A stretch of DNA of 64,000 nucleotides from Motilimonas cestriensis (GCF_021295315.1 NZ_JAIMJA010000002.1:1-64000), one strand, 5' to 3'. Positions 7,892 to 18,270 are shown, counted from the stretch's first letter. A program made the numbers and translations. Notes: a model not told the origin generated them from the letters alone.

Positions 7892-8899
7892 ATGAGCAAT
7901 ATGTTAGAAACACTACTCGATGGAAAAAACATCAGCGCCGAGCAAAGCCATGAGTTTTTCCGTGAAGTCATCAAAGGCGAAGTGGACCCGATTGTTTTAT
8001 CGTCGGTATTAACCGCATTAAAACTCAAAGGCGAAACGCCAGAGGAAATAACCGGTGCGGCATCCGCCTTATTGGAAAGCGCGAAAGACTTCCCACGCCC
8101 TGATTATGCCTTCACCGATATAGTCGGTACCGGCGGTGACGGCTTTGGCACCATCAATATTTCAACCGCCAGCGCCTTTGTTGGCGCTGCCTGTGGTCTA
8201 AAGGTGTGTAAACACGGCAGTCGCAGTGTATCAAGTAAATCAGGCGCTTCTGATTTACTTAGCGCCTTTGGCATCAACATTGATATGAGCCCCGAAGTGG
8301 CCAGAGCTTGTTTAGATGAGCTAAATGTCTGCTTTATTTTTGCGCCGCAATATCACGCCGGCATGCGCTTTGCCGGCCCGGTTCGCGCCGCCCTAAAAAC
8401 CCGCACCATTTTTAATGTACTAGGCCCACTGGTGAATCCTGCTCGGCCACAAACAGAGCTTAATGGCGTTTACGACCCAAGCTTACTGCGCCCCATTGCA
8501 CAGGTGCATAAAACCTTAGGCATGAAACGCGTCATGGTAGTTCATGGCTCAGGGCTGGATGAGTTTGCCCTTCATGGCCCAACGCAAGTAGCTGAATTGC
8601 AAGACGGCATTATTAAAGAATACACAGTGACACCGGCTGATTTTGGCCTTGAAGAGTACCCTATCGAGGCGATCTTTGGCGGCACACCAGCAGAAAACAA
8701 AGCCATTATTGAAAAAATACTCCAAGGCAAAGGCACACCGGGCCAACAAAGTGCAGTAGCGATTAACGTTGCCGCGCTGTTAGTGCTCAATGGTAAAGCC
8801 GATAACTTTAAGCACGGCGCAGAGCTTGCCCTCGCCGCCATGAATAGCGGTGAGCCGCTGGCCTTAGTAAACAAACTGGCGGAGATGAGCCAATGCTAA
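7892..8899 (+). CDS. trpD: Anthranilate phosphoribosyltransferase
   Basis: Transfers phosphoribose from PRPP to anthranilate, the second committed step. 335 residues is normal for the stand-alone enzyme. The diagnostic glycine loop GTGGDGFGTINISTAS is at about residue 78-93, followed by KHGSRSVSSKSGASDLL, and RTIFNVLGPLVNPARP near residue 170. An AAGGACAG stretch sits ahead of ATG 7892. Its end overlaps the trpCF start by seven bases, with the trpCF ribosome-binding site inside trpD. Confidence 0.96.
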   Translation: MSNMLETLLDGKNISAEQSHEFFREVIKGEVDPIVLSSVLTALKLKGETPEEITGAASALLESAKDFPRPDYAFTDIVGTGGDGFGTINISTASAFVGAACGLKVCKHGSRSVSSKSGASDLLSAFGINIDMSPEVARACLDELNVCFIFAPQYHAGMRFAGPVRAALKTRTIFNVLGPLVNPARPQTELNGVYDPSLLRPIAQVHKTLGMKRVMVVHGSGLDEFALHGPTQVAELQDGIIKEYTVTPADFGLEEYPIEAIFGGTPAENKAIIEKILQGKGTPGQQSAVAINVAALLVLNGKADNFKHGAELALAAMNSGEPLALVNKLAEMSQC

Positions 8900-10281
8900 T
8901 GCAATCAGAACTTGAAAATACCATTTTAGGTAAAATTATTGATGATAAGAAAGTTTGGGTTGAAGCGCGCAAAGCAAGCCAGCCGTTAGCTGAATTTGAG
9001 CACCTGCTTAAGCCAACAGAGCGCGACTTTTACGCCGCCCTTGAGGCGCCGGGCACCCACTTTATCTTAGAGTGTAAAAAAGCTTCGCCTTCTAAAGGTT
9101 TGATCCGTGAAGATTTCGACTTGGATTTAATCGCTAGCGCCTATAAAAATCACGCCAGCGCAATTTCGGTATTAACCGATGAGAAGTACTTCCAAGGTCA
9201 ATTTGATTATGTCACTCAAGTGCGCAATCAAGTGACACAACCTGTGATCTGTAAAGATTTCGTTATTGACGCTTATCAAATCAAGCTGGCACGCTTGTAC
9301 CAAGCCGATGCCGTGTTACTCATGCTATCGGTATTATCTGATGAGGAATATATCGCCCTGGCTAAAGTCGCTCATAGCTACAACATGGGCATACTCACGG
9401 AAGTGAGTAACGAGCAAGAAATGGCGCGCGCATTGGCATTAGATGTTCGCATTTACGGCATCAACAACCGTAACCTGCGCGATCTCAGTACCGATTTAAA
9501 CCGCACCAAAGCGCTGTCACCACTGGTACCTGAAGGTAAAGTGGTGATCTGTGAATCCGGTATTTACCATCACGACCAAGTAAAGGAACTGCGCCATTTT
9601 GCCAAAGGCTTTTTAGTTGGCAGCTCGATTATGTCGCAAAACAACGTTGAACTGGCTTGTCGCAAGCTTATTTTAGGCAATAACAAAGTGTGTGGCTTAA
9701 CTTCAGCGACCGATGCCGCCAATGTTTACAGTGCTGGCGCGGTATTAGGCGGCTTGATTTTTGTTGAAAAATCGCCGCGCTGCGTCAACCTTGAGCAAGC
9801 CAAAACTATCATGATGGCTGCCCCTCTTGAATACGTGGGTGTGTTTCAAAACCATGATGTTAACGCAGTGGCAGAGCATGCAAAGGCCTTAGGGTTAAAC
9901 GCAGTGCAGCTACACGGCGAAGAAGACCAAGCTTACATTTCCACCCTGCGCCCGCTACTGCCCGCCGGTTGCGCCATCTGGAAAGCCATTGGCATTGATG
10001 GTAGCGAGCCACAATTATGTCCAACTGCTGACGTGCAATTGTTTGACACGCGCACCGCCGAACAATCGGGCGGCACCGGCCAAGCGTTTGACTGGCAAAT
10101 TTTAGCCAAACAAAACAAAAGCAATCTGATGCTCGCAGGTGGTATTACACCAGAAAATGCGCAGCACGCAGCCCAGCAAGATTGTTTAGGGCTCGATCTG
10201 AATTCAGGTGTTGAGTCAGCGCCAGGGATTAAAGACAAACAGAAATTAGACAGCGCATTTGCCGCTATTAGACAGTATTAA
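8893..10281 (+). CDS. trpCF: Bifunctional indole-3-glycerol phosphate synthase / phosphoribosylanthranilate isomerase
   Basis: A 462-residue fusion catalysing isomerisation of phosphoribosylanthranilate and ring closure to indole-3-glycerol phosphate. The N-terminal synthase barrel (about 1-255) shows FILECKKASPSKG, ISVLTDEKYFQG, VICKDFVID, GINNRNLRDL and ICESGI. The C-terminal isomerase barrel (about 258-460) shows KVCGLTSATDAA, VGVFQNHD, AVQLHGEED and GLDLNSGVESAPG. Architecture and length match E. coli TrpC(F). GGAG lies eight bases before ATG 8893; a second in-frame ATG at 8899 is possible. Confidence 0.96.
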   Translation: MLMQSELENTILGKIIDDKKVWVEARKASQPLAEFEHLLKPTERDFYAALEAPGTHFILECKKASPSKGLIREDFDLDLIASAYKNHASAISVLTDEKYFQGQFDYVTQVRNQVTQPVICKDFVIDAYQIKLARLYQADAVLLMLSVLSDEEYIALAKVAHSYNMGILTEVSNEQEMARALALDVRIYGINNRNLRDLSTDLNRTKALSPLVPEGKVVICESGIYHHDQVKELRHFAKGFLVGSSIMSQNNVELACRKLILGNNKVCGLTSATDAANVYSAGAVLGGLIFVEKSPRCVNLEQAKTIMMAAPLEYVGVFQNHDVNAVAEHAKALGLNAVQLHGEEDQAYISTLRPLLPAGCAIWKAIGIDGSEPQLCPTADVQLFDTRTAEQSGGTGQAFDWQILAKQNKSNLMLAGGITPENAQHAAQQDCLGLDLNSGVESAPGIKDKQKLDSAFAAIRQY

Positions 10282-10303
10282 AATAACGAATTAAGGCGAA
10301 AAG

Positions 10304-11491
10304 ATGAGTAAATTAGACCCGTATTTTGGTGAATTTGGCGGCATGTTCGTGCCACAAATTCTAATGCCAGCCTTGAACCAACTGGAAGAAGAGTTTATCA
10401 AGGCGCAAAACGATCCTGAGTTTATTGCTGAGTTTAGAGAGCTACTGACCGAGTATGCTGGTCGTCCGACCCCGCTAACCTTGTGTCAAAACCTCACTAA
10501 AGGTAAAAAAACCAAGCTTTACCTAAAACGTGAAGATTTATTACACGGCGGCGCTCATAAAACTAACCAAGTGCTAGGCCAAGCGTTGTTAGCAAAACGC
10601 ATGGGTAAATCTGAGATCATCGCCGAAACTGGCGCTGGCCAACACGGCGTGGCCACTGCATTAGCATGTGCGCTATTGGGGTTAAAATGTAAAGTTTACA
10701 TGGGCGCAAAAGACTGTGAGCGCCAAAAGCCAAACGTGTTTCGTATGAAACTTATGGGCGCAGAGGTGATCCCGGTTACTTCTGGCTCATCAACGTTAAA
10801 AGATGCCTGTAACGAAGCACTGCGTGATTGGACCGCTAGTTACGACAGAGCCCATTATCTACTGGGCACCGCAGCGGGTCCTCACCCTTTCCCAACCATC
10901 GTTCGTGAATTCCAACGCGTGATCGGCGAAGAAGCGAAAGCCCAGCATCTGAAAAAAGAAGGCGTATTACCTGATAAAGTGATTGCCTGTGTGGGCGGTG
11001 GCTCCAATGCTATTGGTATCTTCGCTGACTTTATCGAAGATGAAAACGTGCAATTAATTGGCGTAGAGCCAGCAGGTAAAGGCATTGATACCCCGCAACA
11101 CGGCGCGCCATTGCGTCACGGTCGCAAAGGTATTTTCTTCGGTATGGCATCAATGATGATGCAAGACCAGTTTGGTCAAGTGGAAGAGTCTTACTCGGTA
11201 TCGGCCGGTTTAGACTTTCCATCCGTTGGCCCGCAACACGCACATCTACACGCCATTGGCCGCGCGCAATATGAGTCAGTCACCGATGATGAAGCATTAG
11301 CCGCATTTCACGAGCTAGCACGAAAAGAGGGGATTATCCCCGCCCTTGAATCGGCGCATGCCCTTGCTTATGCCTTAAAAATCATTGAACAAGACGATAA
11401 AGAGCAAAGCATCATCGTGAACTTGTCTGGCCGAGGAGATAAAGACATCTTCACAGTGGCTGAGCTATTTGAAGAAAAAGGATTAATGTAA
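10304..11491 (+). CDS. trpB: Tryptophan synthase beta chain
   Basis: PLP enzyme that condenses indole with serine to form tryptophan, as the alpha2-beta2 complex with TrpA. The 395 residues include [11 protein letters not shown], whose Lys binds [15 protein letters not shown], with the catalytic Glu; [10 protein letters not shown], the phosphate loop; and the C-terminal [11 protein letters not shown]. The N-terminus [12 protein letters not shown] is typical of the TrpB1 type. It ends on the same bases that open trpA (TAATG), so the two subunits are translationally coupled. Confidence 0.97.
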   Translation: MSKLDPYFGEFGGMFVPQILMPALNQLEEEFIKAQNDPEFIAEFRELLTEYAGRPTPLTLCQNLTKGKKTKLYLKREDLLHGGAHKTNQVLGQALLAKRMGKSEIIAETGAGQHGVATALACALLGLKCKVYMGAKDCERQKPNVFRMKLMGAEVIPVTSGSSTLKDACNEALRDWTASYDRAHYLLGTAAGPHPFPTIVREFQRVIGEEAKAQHLKKEGVLPDKVIACVGGGSNAIGIFADFIEDENVQLIGVEPAGKGIDTPQHGAPLRHGRKGIFFGMASMMMQDQFGQVEESYSVSAGLDFPSVGPQHAHLHAIGRAQYESVTDDEALAAFHELARKEGIIPALESAHALAYALKIIEQDDKEQSIIVNLSGRGDKDIFTVAELFEEKGLM

Positions 11492-12300
11492 TGAGCCAAC
11501 GTTATGAAAATTGCTTTGCAGCATTAGCAGAGAAAAACCAAGGTGCATTTGTGCCCTTTATCGCCCTTGGCGACCCAACACGCGAGCTATCATTAAAAAT
11601 TGTTGATTGCTTAGTCGCTGCTGGCGCTGACGCCCTTGAACTGGGTATTCCTTTTTCGGATCCTGTTGCCGATGGCCCCACTATTCAAGATGCGTCAACC
11701 CGCGCATTAGAGAACGGCACCAATCCAGACAACTGTTTTGAAATGCTCGCGGAAATTCGCGCTAAGTACCCTGAGTTGCCGATTGGTTTACTGCTTTATG
11801 CCAACTTGGTATTCAGTAATGGTATTGATCGCTTTTACCAACGCTGCGCCGAAGCCGGTGTTGATTCGCTGTTAATTGCCGACGTGCCAGTGGAAGAAAG
11901 TGCGCCTTATCGTGAAGCGGCAGCAAAATATAATATTCACCCTATCTTTATTGCACCGCCAAATGGCGATGAGCAAACCATGGAGCTAGTGGGTAAATAC
12001 GGCGGTGGTTACACTTACCTACTGAGCCGCGCGGGCGTGACAGGCGCAGAAACCAAAGCGGGTAAACCAGTAGAAAGTTTATTGGCCAACTTGAATAAAT
12101 ACCAAGCACCACCCGCACTACTTGGCTTTGGTATCTCAGAGCCAGCACAAGTACAAGAGGCGATTGCAGCGGGTGCGGCGGGCGCAATTTCTGGCTCCGC
12201 GGTAGTGAAAATCATTGAGCGTAACTTAAATGATGAAGCCGCACTGCTTGCAGAAATGGATACCTTCATCCGCAGTATGAAAGCAGCCACGCAAAAATAA
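11491..12300 (+). CDS. trpA: Tryptophan synthase alpha chain
   Basis: Cleaves indole-3-glycerol phosphate to indole, which tunnels to TrpB. This 269-residue TIM barrel shows [15 protein letters not shown] (catalytic Glu), [11 protein letters not shown] (catalytic Asp), [14 protein letters not shown] and a C-terminal phosphate-site [13 protein letters not shown]. It overlaps trpB at TAATG and is the last gene of the operon, ending 30 bases before a strong terminator. Confidence 0.97.
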   Translation: MSQRYENCFAALAEKNQGAFVPFIALGDPTRELSLKIVDCLVAAGADALELGIPFSDPVADGPTIQDASTRALENGTNPDNCFEMLAEIRAKYPELPIGLLLYANLVFSNGIDRFYQRCAEAGVDSLLIADVPVEESAPYREAAAKYNIHPIFIAPPNGDEQTMELVGKYGGGYTYLLSRAGVTGAETKAGKPVESLLANLNKYQAPPALLGFGISEPAQVQEAIAAGAAGAISGSAVVKIIERNLNDEAALLAEMDTFIRSMKAATQK

Positions 12301-12325
12301 CCGAACAAAGTTTTATTGCTAAAAC

Positions 12326-12354
12326 AAAAACCTCGCCGACGCGAGGTTTTTTTT
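12326..12354 (+). terminator. Rho-independent terminator at the end of the trp operon
   Basis: CCTCGC-CGAC-GCGAGG (12331-12346) is followed by eight T on the plus strand and preceded by five A, so it also serves the convergent AI-2E-family gene. Confidence 0.88.
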
Positions 12355-12375
12355 ATTTTAACGCTAAACGGTTCG

Positions 12376-13473
12376 TTACGCGTCTTCGGCTTTAACCGCT
12401 ATTGTCTCGTCATCAAGGTCTAACCAAGCCATTAGCAACTTGTATCCCAATGCCAATGCCACAGCGCCCACAAACAGACCAATTAAGCCTGACATCATCA
12501 TGCCACCGATGGCGCCAAGTAGAATAACTAACATAGGAATATCAACGCCGCGTCCCATTAAAATAGGTTTGATAAACGTATCACAGCCACTGACTGCAAT
12601 GCCCCAAATCATAAATAAAGTGGCGGTCGTGCTGCTTTCAACGGAAAACACATACATGATAATAGGGCCAATAAGTAAAATCGGTGGCAGCTGAATAATC
12701 GCTAACACTAATATCCCAATCATCCAGATCCCAGTGGCTGGCACACCAACAATCGCCATGCCTAATCCAGCAAGTACGGCTTGGATCACCGCGACGCCAA
12801 GAACGCCTTGGACCACACCACGAATAGTCGCAGCAGATAAGGCGGCAAACTCACCGCCATAATGTCCAGCTAAGCGCACGGCGATCCGTTGAAATGCAGC
12901 GCCACACGATTGCGCATTGGTCATAAAGACGCCAGCAATGATGATTGAAATAGTAAACTGTAAGACACTGCCACCAATACCTCCGAGCATGCCTACCAGA
13001 AACATCACTGTGTCTTTAATTTGCGCCGAATATTGTTTAGCAACCACCTCTAAATCATTAACGGCCTTGCTCCAAGTGGAATAAACTAGCTCACCGATGA
13101 CCGGCCAATCTGCCACACTTGCTTTTGGTGCTGGGATCTTCAACTGCCCTTCTTGCAATAAATGAATAAAGTCTTGTGAGCTCGTAAACAACGCACCAGA
13201 AAACATCACGGCGGGCACCAATAATATGGCTAGACCCATTAAGGTAACCACTAAACTGGCTTTGCCTTGGCTAATTTTTACTTTGTTACTTAAAAAAACG
13301 GTGACCGGGTAAAGGGCGACCGCAATGATTGCCCCCCAAGTCATAGGCATAATAAAGGGGCGCACAATATCTACGCACCAAGCCACCATCAGCAGCACCA
13401 TAATTATTTTTATCGCTGCATCTACCGCCTGCGCAGAAAACTGACTCGACAGTTGTACCTTGTTATCTTTCAT
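12376..13473 (-). CDS. AI-2E family transporter (PerM/TqsA-like membrane protein)
   Basis: 365 residues with about seven or eight hydrophobic segments typical of the AI-2E/UPF0118 family, which includes TqsA, proposed to export autoinducer-2, and Na+/H+ antiporter-like members. Two membrane hairpins near residues 20-90 are followed by a soluble stretch (about 95-155). A conserved C-terminal block contains GVVQGVLGVAVIQAVLAG and a long hydrophobic IIQLPPILLIGPI region. The substrate cannot be told from sequence. It is convergent with trpA across the shared terminator and co-directional with the DUF2955/HlyD pair 39 bases upstream, so all three may be cotranscribed. Confidence 0.82.
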   Translation of the reverse strand: MKDNKVQLSSQFSAQAVDAAIKIIMVLLMVAWCVDIVRPFIMPMTWGAIIAVALYPVTVFLSNKVKISQGKASLVVTLMGLAILLVPAVMFSGALFTSSQDFIHLLQEGQLKIPAPKASVADWPVIGELVYSTWSKAVNDLEVVAKQYSAQIKDTVMFLVGMLGGIGGSVLQFTISIIIAGVFMTNAQSCGAAFQRIAVRLAGHYGGEFAALSAATIRGVVQGVLGVAVIQAVLAGLGMAIVGVPATGIWMIGILVLAIIQLPPILLIGPIIMYVFSVESSTTATLFMIWGIAVSGCDTFIKPILMGRGVDIPMLVILLGAIGGMMMSGLIGLFVGAVALALGYKLLMAWLDLDDETIAVKAEDA

Positions 13474-13512
13474 CCCTGTTGTTCCCTTTGAAATTATTAT
13501 TCTTTGTGTCGA

Positions 13513-14550
13513 TTAATTAAAACATCTTTTCAGGCGCTGCCATTTTCTGCCTTCAATAAAGTAGGAAATGATCACCAAATAAATACAAGCGCCGCCAATT
13601 TGTGCAATTCGTACATAAAACTTGCTGTCTACATCGCCGTTAGATGATGCCATGGTTGAACTCACCAGCACTAGCAAGGTGCTAAAGATAGTCGAAAAGA
13701 CCATGGCTTTTTCAGGCATTGAATACATTTTGTGGGCAAAAACTAATGAGATAAGAAAGATCAACCCCAAATAAAAACTGAGAACAGGAACAAATGACAC
13801 TAAGTTATAGACTGCGATAGCAATAATGCCGCCAATAATATTGGTCAGCATCATAAACAAACTTATTTTAATGCTTTTTTCACCTGCCGTTTGCAGCGAT
13901 AAGATCGCGATGAAAATCATCGTCAGCATGGCACCCGATAGTTCGAAGGTATAAAAAAAACAGATAACCGGAAAGGCGATGATCAGCGCTTTAGCCGATT
14001 CAAATAAGCGCTCGTTTTGACTTTGCGACGATGCTGCATGCTGCTCTTTTTCTCGCGCAAGATCAGGTAGATAAATATGCAGCAAGGTGAACAACAACAC
14101 GGAAACCAAACCGGAAAAGCACAAGCCCACACCCACTATCATGCCAATACCTGGCGAAATAATAGCGGCATAAGGAATGATCAAAGACGCCACCAATAAA
14201 ATGGTGGCAAAGAAATTCCATCTAGGGTCAATAAACAAGTAATAAGAAATAAACATCAACACCGCAATCAACGGCATCAGTAATGAGGGGTATTCCAATA
14301 AACCCACACTGACAAACCAAGCGATAACGATGGTAAGTAGCATGGATATAACCAGTTCATAAATGGTATGTATGGTTGGCGCTTGGCGATCGACTAAAAA
14401 CTTAGCTAACAAGATCGGCATAATATAGGACAGCGTCCAGTTCATGAGCGCCGAAATGGCTACAGCTATAGTGATCCCGATAGTAAAGCGCAGCACCCGG
14501 CGCTGGATAATTTCCTCCGGGGTTGCTGGCAACATTTGACTATCTGACAT
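13513..14550 (-). CDS. DUF2955 family inner-membrane protein (AaeB/FUSC-like)
   Basis: 345 residues with about ten predicted membrane segments arranged as two bundles around a short cytoplasmic linker (about residues 170-190, REKEQHAASSQSQNERL). It appears to belong to the DUF2955 proteins, which resemble half of the FUSC/AaeB aromatic-acid exporters. The HlyD-type adaptor gene immediately upstream overlaps it by 11 bases, the usual two-gene layout for such efflux systems. The substrate is unknown; aromatic acids or other organic anions are only a family-level guess. Confidence 0.78.
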   Translation of the reverse strand: MSDSQMLPATPEEIIQRRVLRFTIGITIAVAISALMNWTLSYIMPILLAKFLVDRQAPTIHTIYELVISMLLTIVIAWFVSVGLLEYPSLLMPLIAVLMFISYYLFIDPRWNFFATILLVASLIIPYAAIISPGIGMIVGVGLCFSGLVSVLLFTLLHIYLPDLAREKEQHAASSQSQNERLFESAKALIIAFPVICFFYTFELSGAMLTMIFIAILSLQTAGEKSIKISLFMMLTNIIGGIIAIAVYNLVSFVPVLSFYLGLIFLISLVFAHKMYSMPEKAMVFSTIFSTLLVLVSSTMASSNGDVDSKFYVRIAQIGGACIYLVIISYFIEGRKWQRLKRCFN

Positions 14551-15703
14551 ACGACAGCCAACTTAAAAAGCGGATCCAAACCTTGCCAATTGGCCGTAAC
14601 AATGTGGCATCCTCACTATATACAATCACATCAGCTTGACCACCAACGCGGCGCATGCCTTTAGCCTCTTCATCGCTAAATACAATGGTCATAGGAAATC
14701 GTTGCGTGTCTCGTAACCAACTAGATTGTGACTTAATTTGCGCCAGTTTACCGGCTTGTTCACTTTGTCCCCAATCAATGCCGTAATCAATATGTGACAC
14801 CTTGCCAGAGAAAACGCGCCCAGGCGCATAATCAAGTGCGATTTCAACTTCATCACCTGACTTTAAGTTACCTAAGCTATTTTCACGAAAGTAGGCTTCA
14901 ACCCAAACTGAATCCATCGAGATAAACGTCATCAACGGCTGGCCAACATTGGCTCGATAACCCACTTCCAGCTTAAAGTTCGAAACACCGCCATCTGAGG
15001 GCGCAACTATACTGGTTCGTGATAAATCTAATTGTGCTTTTTCTAACGCAAGTAAAGCTGATTGCAACTGGCTGTTATCTTCGCCCGTCTCACCTAGTTG
15101 CTCTTTTACTTTTTCCAGCTCTGCCTTAGCACTAGCTACCCCAGCACGTGCACTGGATAGACCGGCTTTAGCATTATCTTTATCTGCCTGAGATACAACG
15201 CCTTTATCTGCCAGGGTTGCAATACGTTTGTATTGCGCTTGCGCATTCACTAAATTAGCTTGCGCTTCCCCCACCCTCGCTTGAGCAGAAGCGATGCCAG
15301 CTGTTTGTGCGCCAACGCCTTGCTTGGCTTGCTCAACGGCTTCTTCGGCTTGTTTTAAGGCGATTTCGAAATCTGTAGGATCTAACTTAACCAGTACATC
15401 CCCCGCACTGACTAATTGATTGGGTTTGGCTAAAATATCTGTCACATCAGCGGAAACCTGAGGAGCGATAGGCACCACAAAGGCGCGTACACGAGCCAAA
15501 TCGGTGGAGGGAATAAAGCGGTCTGCGACTAGGTGGAAGACAAACATGGCACAGAGAACCAACAATATAATGTTGGTTATCTTTTTTATTTTACTCGTTT
15601 TCGGCTTTGCCACTGCCGTAGATTCTGACACTGTGGTGGTCGCTGATTTTGGTTTCTCTTGCTCTGCTGATGCTGGCTGCTGAGCGCTTTGTTGCTGCTC
15701 CAT
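14540..15703 (-). CDS. HlyD/EmrA-family periplasmic adaptor protein
   Basis: 387 residues. A cytoplasmic tail rich in Gln, Ala and Lys (about 1-40) is followed by one membrane segment (about 44-64) and then the periplasmic adaptor: a split biotinyl-lipoyl domain (KPNQLVSAGDVLVKLDPTDFE and SDGGVSNFKLEVGYRANVG regions) flanking a long Ala/Gln/Glu coiled-coil hairpin (about 115-205). A beta-barrel domain follows. AGGGAAT lies before ATG 15703. With the overlapping DUF2955 partner it should form an export complex spanning the periplasm, probably using a separate outer-membrane channel, since none is encoded here. Confidence 0.87.
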   Translation of the reverse strand: MEQQQSAQQPASAEQEKPKSATTTVSESTAVAKPKTSKIKKITNIILLVLCAMFVFHLVADRFIPSTDLARVRAFVVPIAPQVSADVTDILAKPNQLVSAGDVLVKLDPTDFEIALKQAEEAVEQAKQGVGAQTAGIASAQARVGEAQANLVNAQAQYKRIATLADKGVVSQADKDNAKAGLSSARAGVASAKAELEKVKEQLGETGEDNSQLQSALLALEKAQLDLSRTSIVAPSDGGVSNFKLEVGYRANVGQPLMTFISMDSVWVEAYFRENSLGNLKSGDEVEIALDYAPGRVFSGKVSHIDYGIDWGQSEQAGKLAQIKSQSSWLRDTQRFPMTIVFSDEEAKGMRRVGGQADVIVYSEDATLLRPIGKVWIRFLSWLSYVR

Positions 15704-15886
15704 ATTCCCTACTTATACTTATTTGACTTTGTCATTTTTTGCTAATTAAAACAGTAAAAGTAGACAAAGTCATCAAGTGAGAAGCGATAGCAGAAAATTG
15801 TTCACAAAAAAGTAAAAAATAAGTCTCAACCAGCGTTATGCAGCTGTATTTAACTTGAGCCGCATGCAACTGAAGCTGAGTGCAGA

Positions 15887-16054
15887 TTATTGTTTTGAAT
15901 GTTCAATCTTTTGCCAGATGGATTCCGCTTCTTGACTGAGAAAAGCAAAGGATTTCATATCACCACGACGCTGTGCCAGCATGGCTTGCTCAAGTTTTGC
16001 ATCGTATTGTTTGCGCAAACGCGCTTCAGGGGTACCAAATAACCAAGCGAACAT
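15887..16054 (-). CDS. Small DUF6435-like protein (55 residues)
   Basis: Reads MFAWLFGTPEARLRKQYDAK at the start and ends QKIEHSKQ. It has the pattern of the short DUF6435 proteins: a hydrophobic start with Trp and Phe, then two charged helices around a QRRGD turn and an AEAESIW segment. Function is unknown. It lies 90 bases downstream of the zinc-ribbon membrane protein on the same strand. The reading frame uses no rare features. I see no strong ribosome-binding site, only a GAG-type purine run before the ATG. The call depends on remembered similarity to this family and on the coding-like helical pattern. Confidence 0.7.
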   Translation of the reverse strand: MFAWLFGTPEARLRKQYDAKLEQAMLAQRRGDMKSFAFLSQEAESIWQKIEHSKQ

Positions 16055-16144
16055 AATGAGAGCCTTATATCACGACTAAAATACTTAATACGCAGCAAGG
16101 TGGTAATTGGCTCAGACTCTCGGGAAGAAAAACAGTAAGAATTA

Positions 16145-16366
16145 CTAAGGATTATGAAATCCACAATGAGGGCAATATGAAGCGCGTGTAGAGCGCCCAC
16201 ATTGGCGGCACACGTTAGCGCTAAGCACTAAGGTAGTAAAAGTAATTAACCCACCCAAAGCACCGCCCATCGCCCACAATAAAACATGACGATTTTTTTT
16301 ATGCGCGGCAATTGCGCACAGCAGCGAAAAGTACACACAGCCTGCCAGCATGTAATAACTCAACAT
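16145..16366 (-). CDS. Small membrane protein with C-terminal zinc ribbon
   Basis: 73 residues. Two membrane segments (about 3-20 and 28-48), separated by a short basic turn (AAHKKNRH), are followed by a cytoplasmic zinc-ribbon-like pair CRQCG...CPHCG (about 54-68). Four cysteines at this spacing make a chance ORF unlikely. It starts at ATG 16364-16366, after a poorly defined leader. Function is unknown; small zinc-ribbon membrane proteins of this type occur as conserved hypotheticals in marine gammaproteobacteria. The tiny DUF6435-like gene follows on the same strand. Confidence 0.68.
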   Translation of the reverse strand: MLSYYMLAGCVYFSLLCAIAAHKKNRHVLLWAMGGALGGLITFTTLVLSANVCRQCGRSTRASYCPHCGFHNP

Positions 16367-16614
16367 TACGCCCTAGGTGATTAAAATTTGACTCATTAGA
16401 TATTAAGCTTGCTATAAAAGCAAGCCAGCCCAATGTGCTCCGTGATGCTTATCAAACCAGCCTTGCTCACTGACTCACTACATCAAATCGCCTAAAACCT
16501 ATTCCGATGTTTACCAGCGCCAAAGATTATGTGGCTCATCCCTGACAAAGAGGTGAATATTTATCAGAACGTTTTTGTTCAACATCAGCCGCAAGTAGCG
16601 CAGCGTAGAAATAA

Positions 16615-16640
16615 AAAAGGAGCCATTTGGCTCCTTTTGC
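16615..16640 (-). terminator. Rho-independent terminator of ptsG
   Basis: Perfect ten-base stem AAAAGGAGCC / GGCTCCTTTT (16615-16624, 16629-16638) with an ATTT loop, just beyond the ptsG stop. The A-rich flank gives a T-run on the minus strand. Confidence 0.82.
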
Positions 16641-16662
16641 ATATTGAGGTTACTCGCTTAAC

Positions 16663-18171
16663 TTACAAACCTGAAATGTACTCTTCCATATCGGTTTTTA
16701 AGTTATCTGATTGTGTACCAAAGATAGCTTGGATACCGTCACCGGCTACAACCACACCTTTTGCGCCAAGCTCTTTCAAACGGTCTTTGTTAACCGCATC
16801 AACACTTTTTACGCTGATTCTTAAACGTGTGATACAAGCGTCTAGGTTAGTGATGTTATCTTTACCGCCAAAAGCGGCCACTAGTTCTTTAGACATTTCC
16901 GAGCTTTCTACAGCAACGCTTGCGTCTGCAGTCTCATCTTCGCGACCGGGTGTTTTTAAGTTTAGCTTAACAATAGCAACGCGGAAGATAACGTAGTAAA
17001 GCACGGCATAACACATACCCAATAGTGGGAACATCCAGCCTTTATTCGAGTTAGCGAATAGCACCACAAAGTCGATTAAACCGTGTGAGAAAGATGTACC
17101 GTGAACCATACCTAGCATATTGGTTAAAACAAATGCAGAGCCTGCCAAAACAGCGTGGATTGCATAAAGCACAGGCGCTACGAATAAGAACGCAAATTCG
17201 ATAGGCTCAGTAATACCTGTTAGAAAGGAGGTAAGCGCAGCGGAGACCATAATGCCACCCACTTTTGCTCGGTTTTCAGGTTTTGCTGTGTGCCAAATTG
17301 CAATCGCCGCTGCAGGCAGACCATACATTTTGAACATGAAACCACCCGCTAATTGGCCAAAACCATTGCCGGCAGCACGAGATGCTTCATCCGCTACTTG
17401 ATAACAGGTTAAGATACCGTTGCGCACAGCGCCAGAAGAGTCGAGACATTGACCCGCTTCGAAGAAGAACGGCACGTTCCAGATGTGGTGTAAGCCGAAT
17501 GGAATCAAACTACGCTCTACCACACCATAGATACCAAAAGCAACGGTTGGGTTTTGATTAGCAGCCCAGTGTGAGAAAGTAGCAATCACGCCACCAATTG
17601 GTGGCCACACAACAGAAAGTACAACACCCAATACGATCGCAAGGAAACCGGTAATAATAGGCACTGCGCGCTTACCAGCAAAGAAACCAAGGTAATCAGG
17701 TAACTGGATACGGTAGTAACGGTTAAATGCCCATGCTGCTAACGAACCTGCTAAAATGCCGCCAAGTACGCCAGTTTCATAGTTTTTACTAATCGCTGCT
17801 TTTAGCGTGGCTAAATCAGCATCGGATAACACTTGGCCCGCGGCTTTGGCTGCCTCTACTGCTGAGTTAAAGTCTAACCCGGCCATAACGCTTAACGTCG
17901 CCTTCATAATGCCGAAACCAACGATAGCTGCCAATGCGGCAACACCGTCGTTTTTAGTGAAGCCTAGTGCCACACCTACAGCAAATAACAAGGCCATTTG
18001 ACCAAATACCGAGTCACCCGCATTCATCATTAGCTGGGATACAATATCCGGTAGGAAACTAAACTTGGCGGCACCTACACCCAGTAGGATACCTGCAACG
18101 GGCAATACTGATACTGGTAGCATCAGTGATTTACCCACTTTTTGCAGATTTGCAAACAGTGCTTTAAACAT
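16663..18171 (-). CDS. ptsG: PTS glucose transporter subunit IIBC
   Basis: Takes up glucose and phosphorylates it, with phosphate relayed from HPr through a separate IIA(Glc). The 502 residues comprise the membrane EIIC domain (about 1-400) with [30 protein letters not shown] and [10 protein letters not shown] (sugar-site Glu), then a linker and the soluble EIIB domain. The EIIB phosphorylation Cys is in [12 protein letters not shown] near residue 440. No IIA domain is present. The close match to E. coli PtsG throughout favours glucose over N-acetylglucosamine. An internal insertion around residues 95-125 makes it slightly longer than E. coli PtsG. GAGGAGAG precedes ATG 18171. Confidence 0.92.
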   Translation of the reverse strand: MFKALFANLQKVGKSLMLPVSVLPVAGILLGVGAAKFSFLPDIVSQLMMNAGDSVFGQMALLFAVGVALGFTKNDGVAALAAIVGFGIMKATLSVMAGLDFNSAVEAAKAAGQVLSDADLATLKAAISKNYETGVLGGILAGSLAAWAFNRYYRIQLPDYLGFFAGKRAVPIITGFLAIVLGVVLSVVWPPIGGVIATFSHWAANQNPTVAFGIYGVVERSLIPFGLHHIWNVPFFFEAGQCLDSSGAVRNGILTCYQVADEASRAAGNGFGQLAGGFMFKMYGLPAAAIAIWHTAKPENRAKVGGIMVSAALTSFLTGITEPIEFAFLFVAPVLYAIHAVLAGSAFVLTNMLGMVHGTSFSHGLIDFVVLFANSNKGWMFPLLGMCYAVLYYVIFRVAIVKLNLKTPGREDETADASVAVESSEMSKELVAAFGGKDNITNLDACITRLRISVKSVDAVNKDRLKELGAKGVVVAGDGIQAIFGTQSDNLKTDMEEYISGL

Positions 18172-18270
18172 ATCAACTCTCCTCGATTTTAAAATTCACC
18201 GGATTTTGCCGCCATATGAAATGGCCCCAGCGCATGAGTTAATTAAAGCACAGGATTGAGGAATGGAAAC

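Noticed and set aside
15955-16200. 81-codon minus-strand ORF overlapping the two tiny genes
   Set aside because: It overlaps the DUF6435-like and zinc-ribbon frames in a different frame, and its pattern is not protein-like.
16529-16996. 155-codon plus-strand ORF over the ptsG 3' end
   Set aside because: It is antisense to the EIIB domain of ptsG and spans the ptsG terminator.
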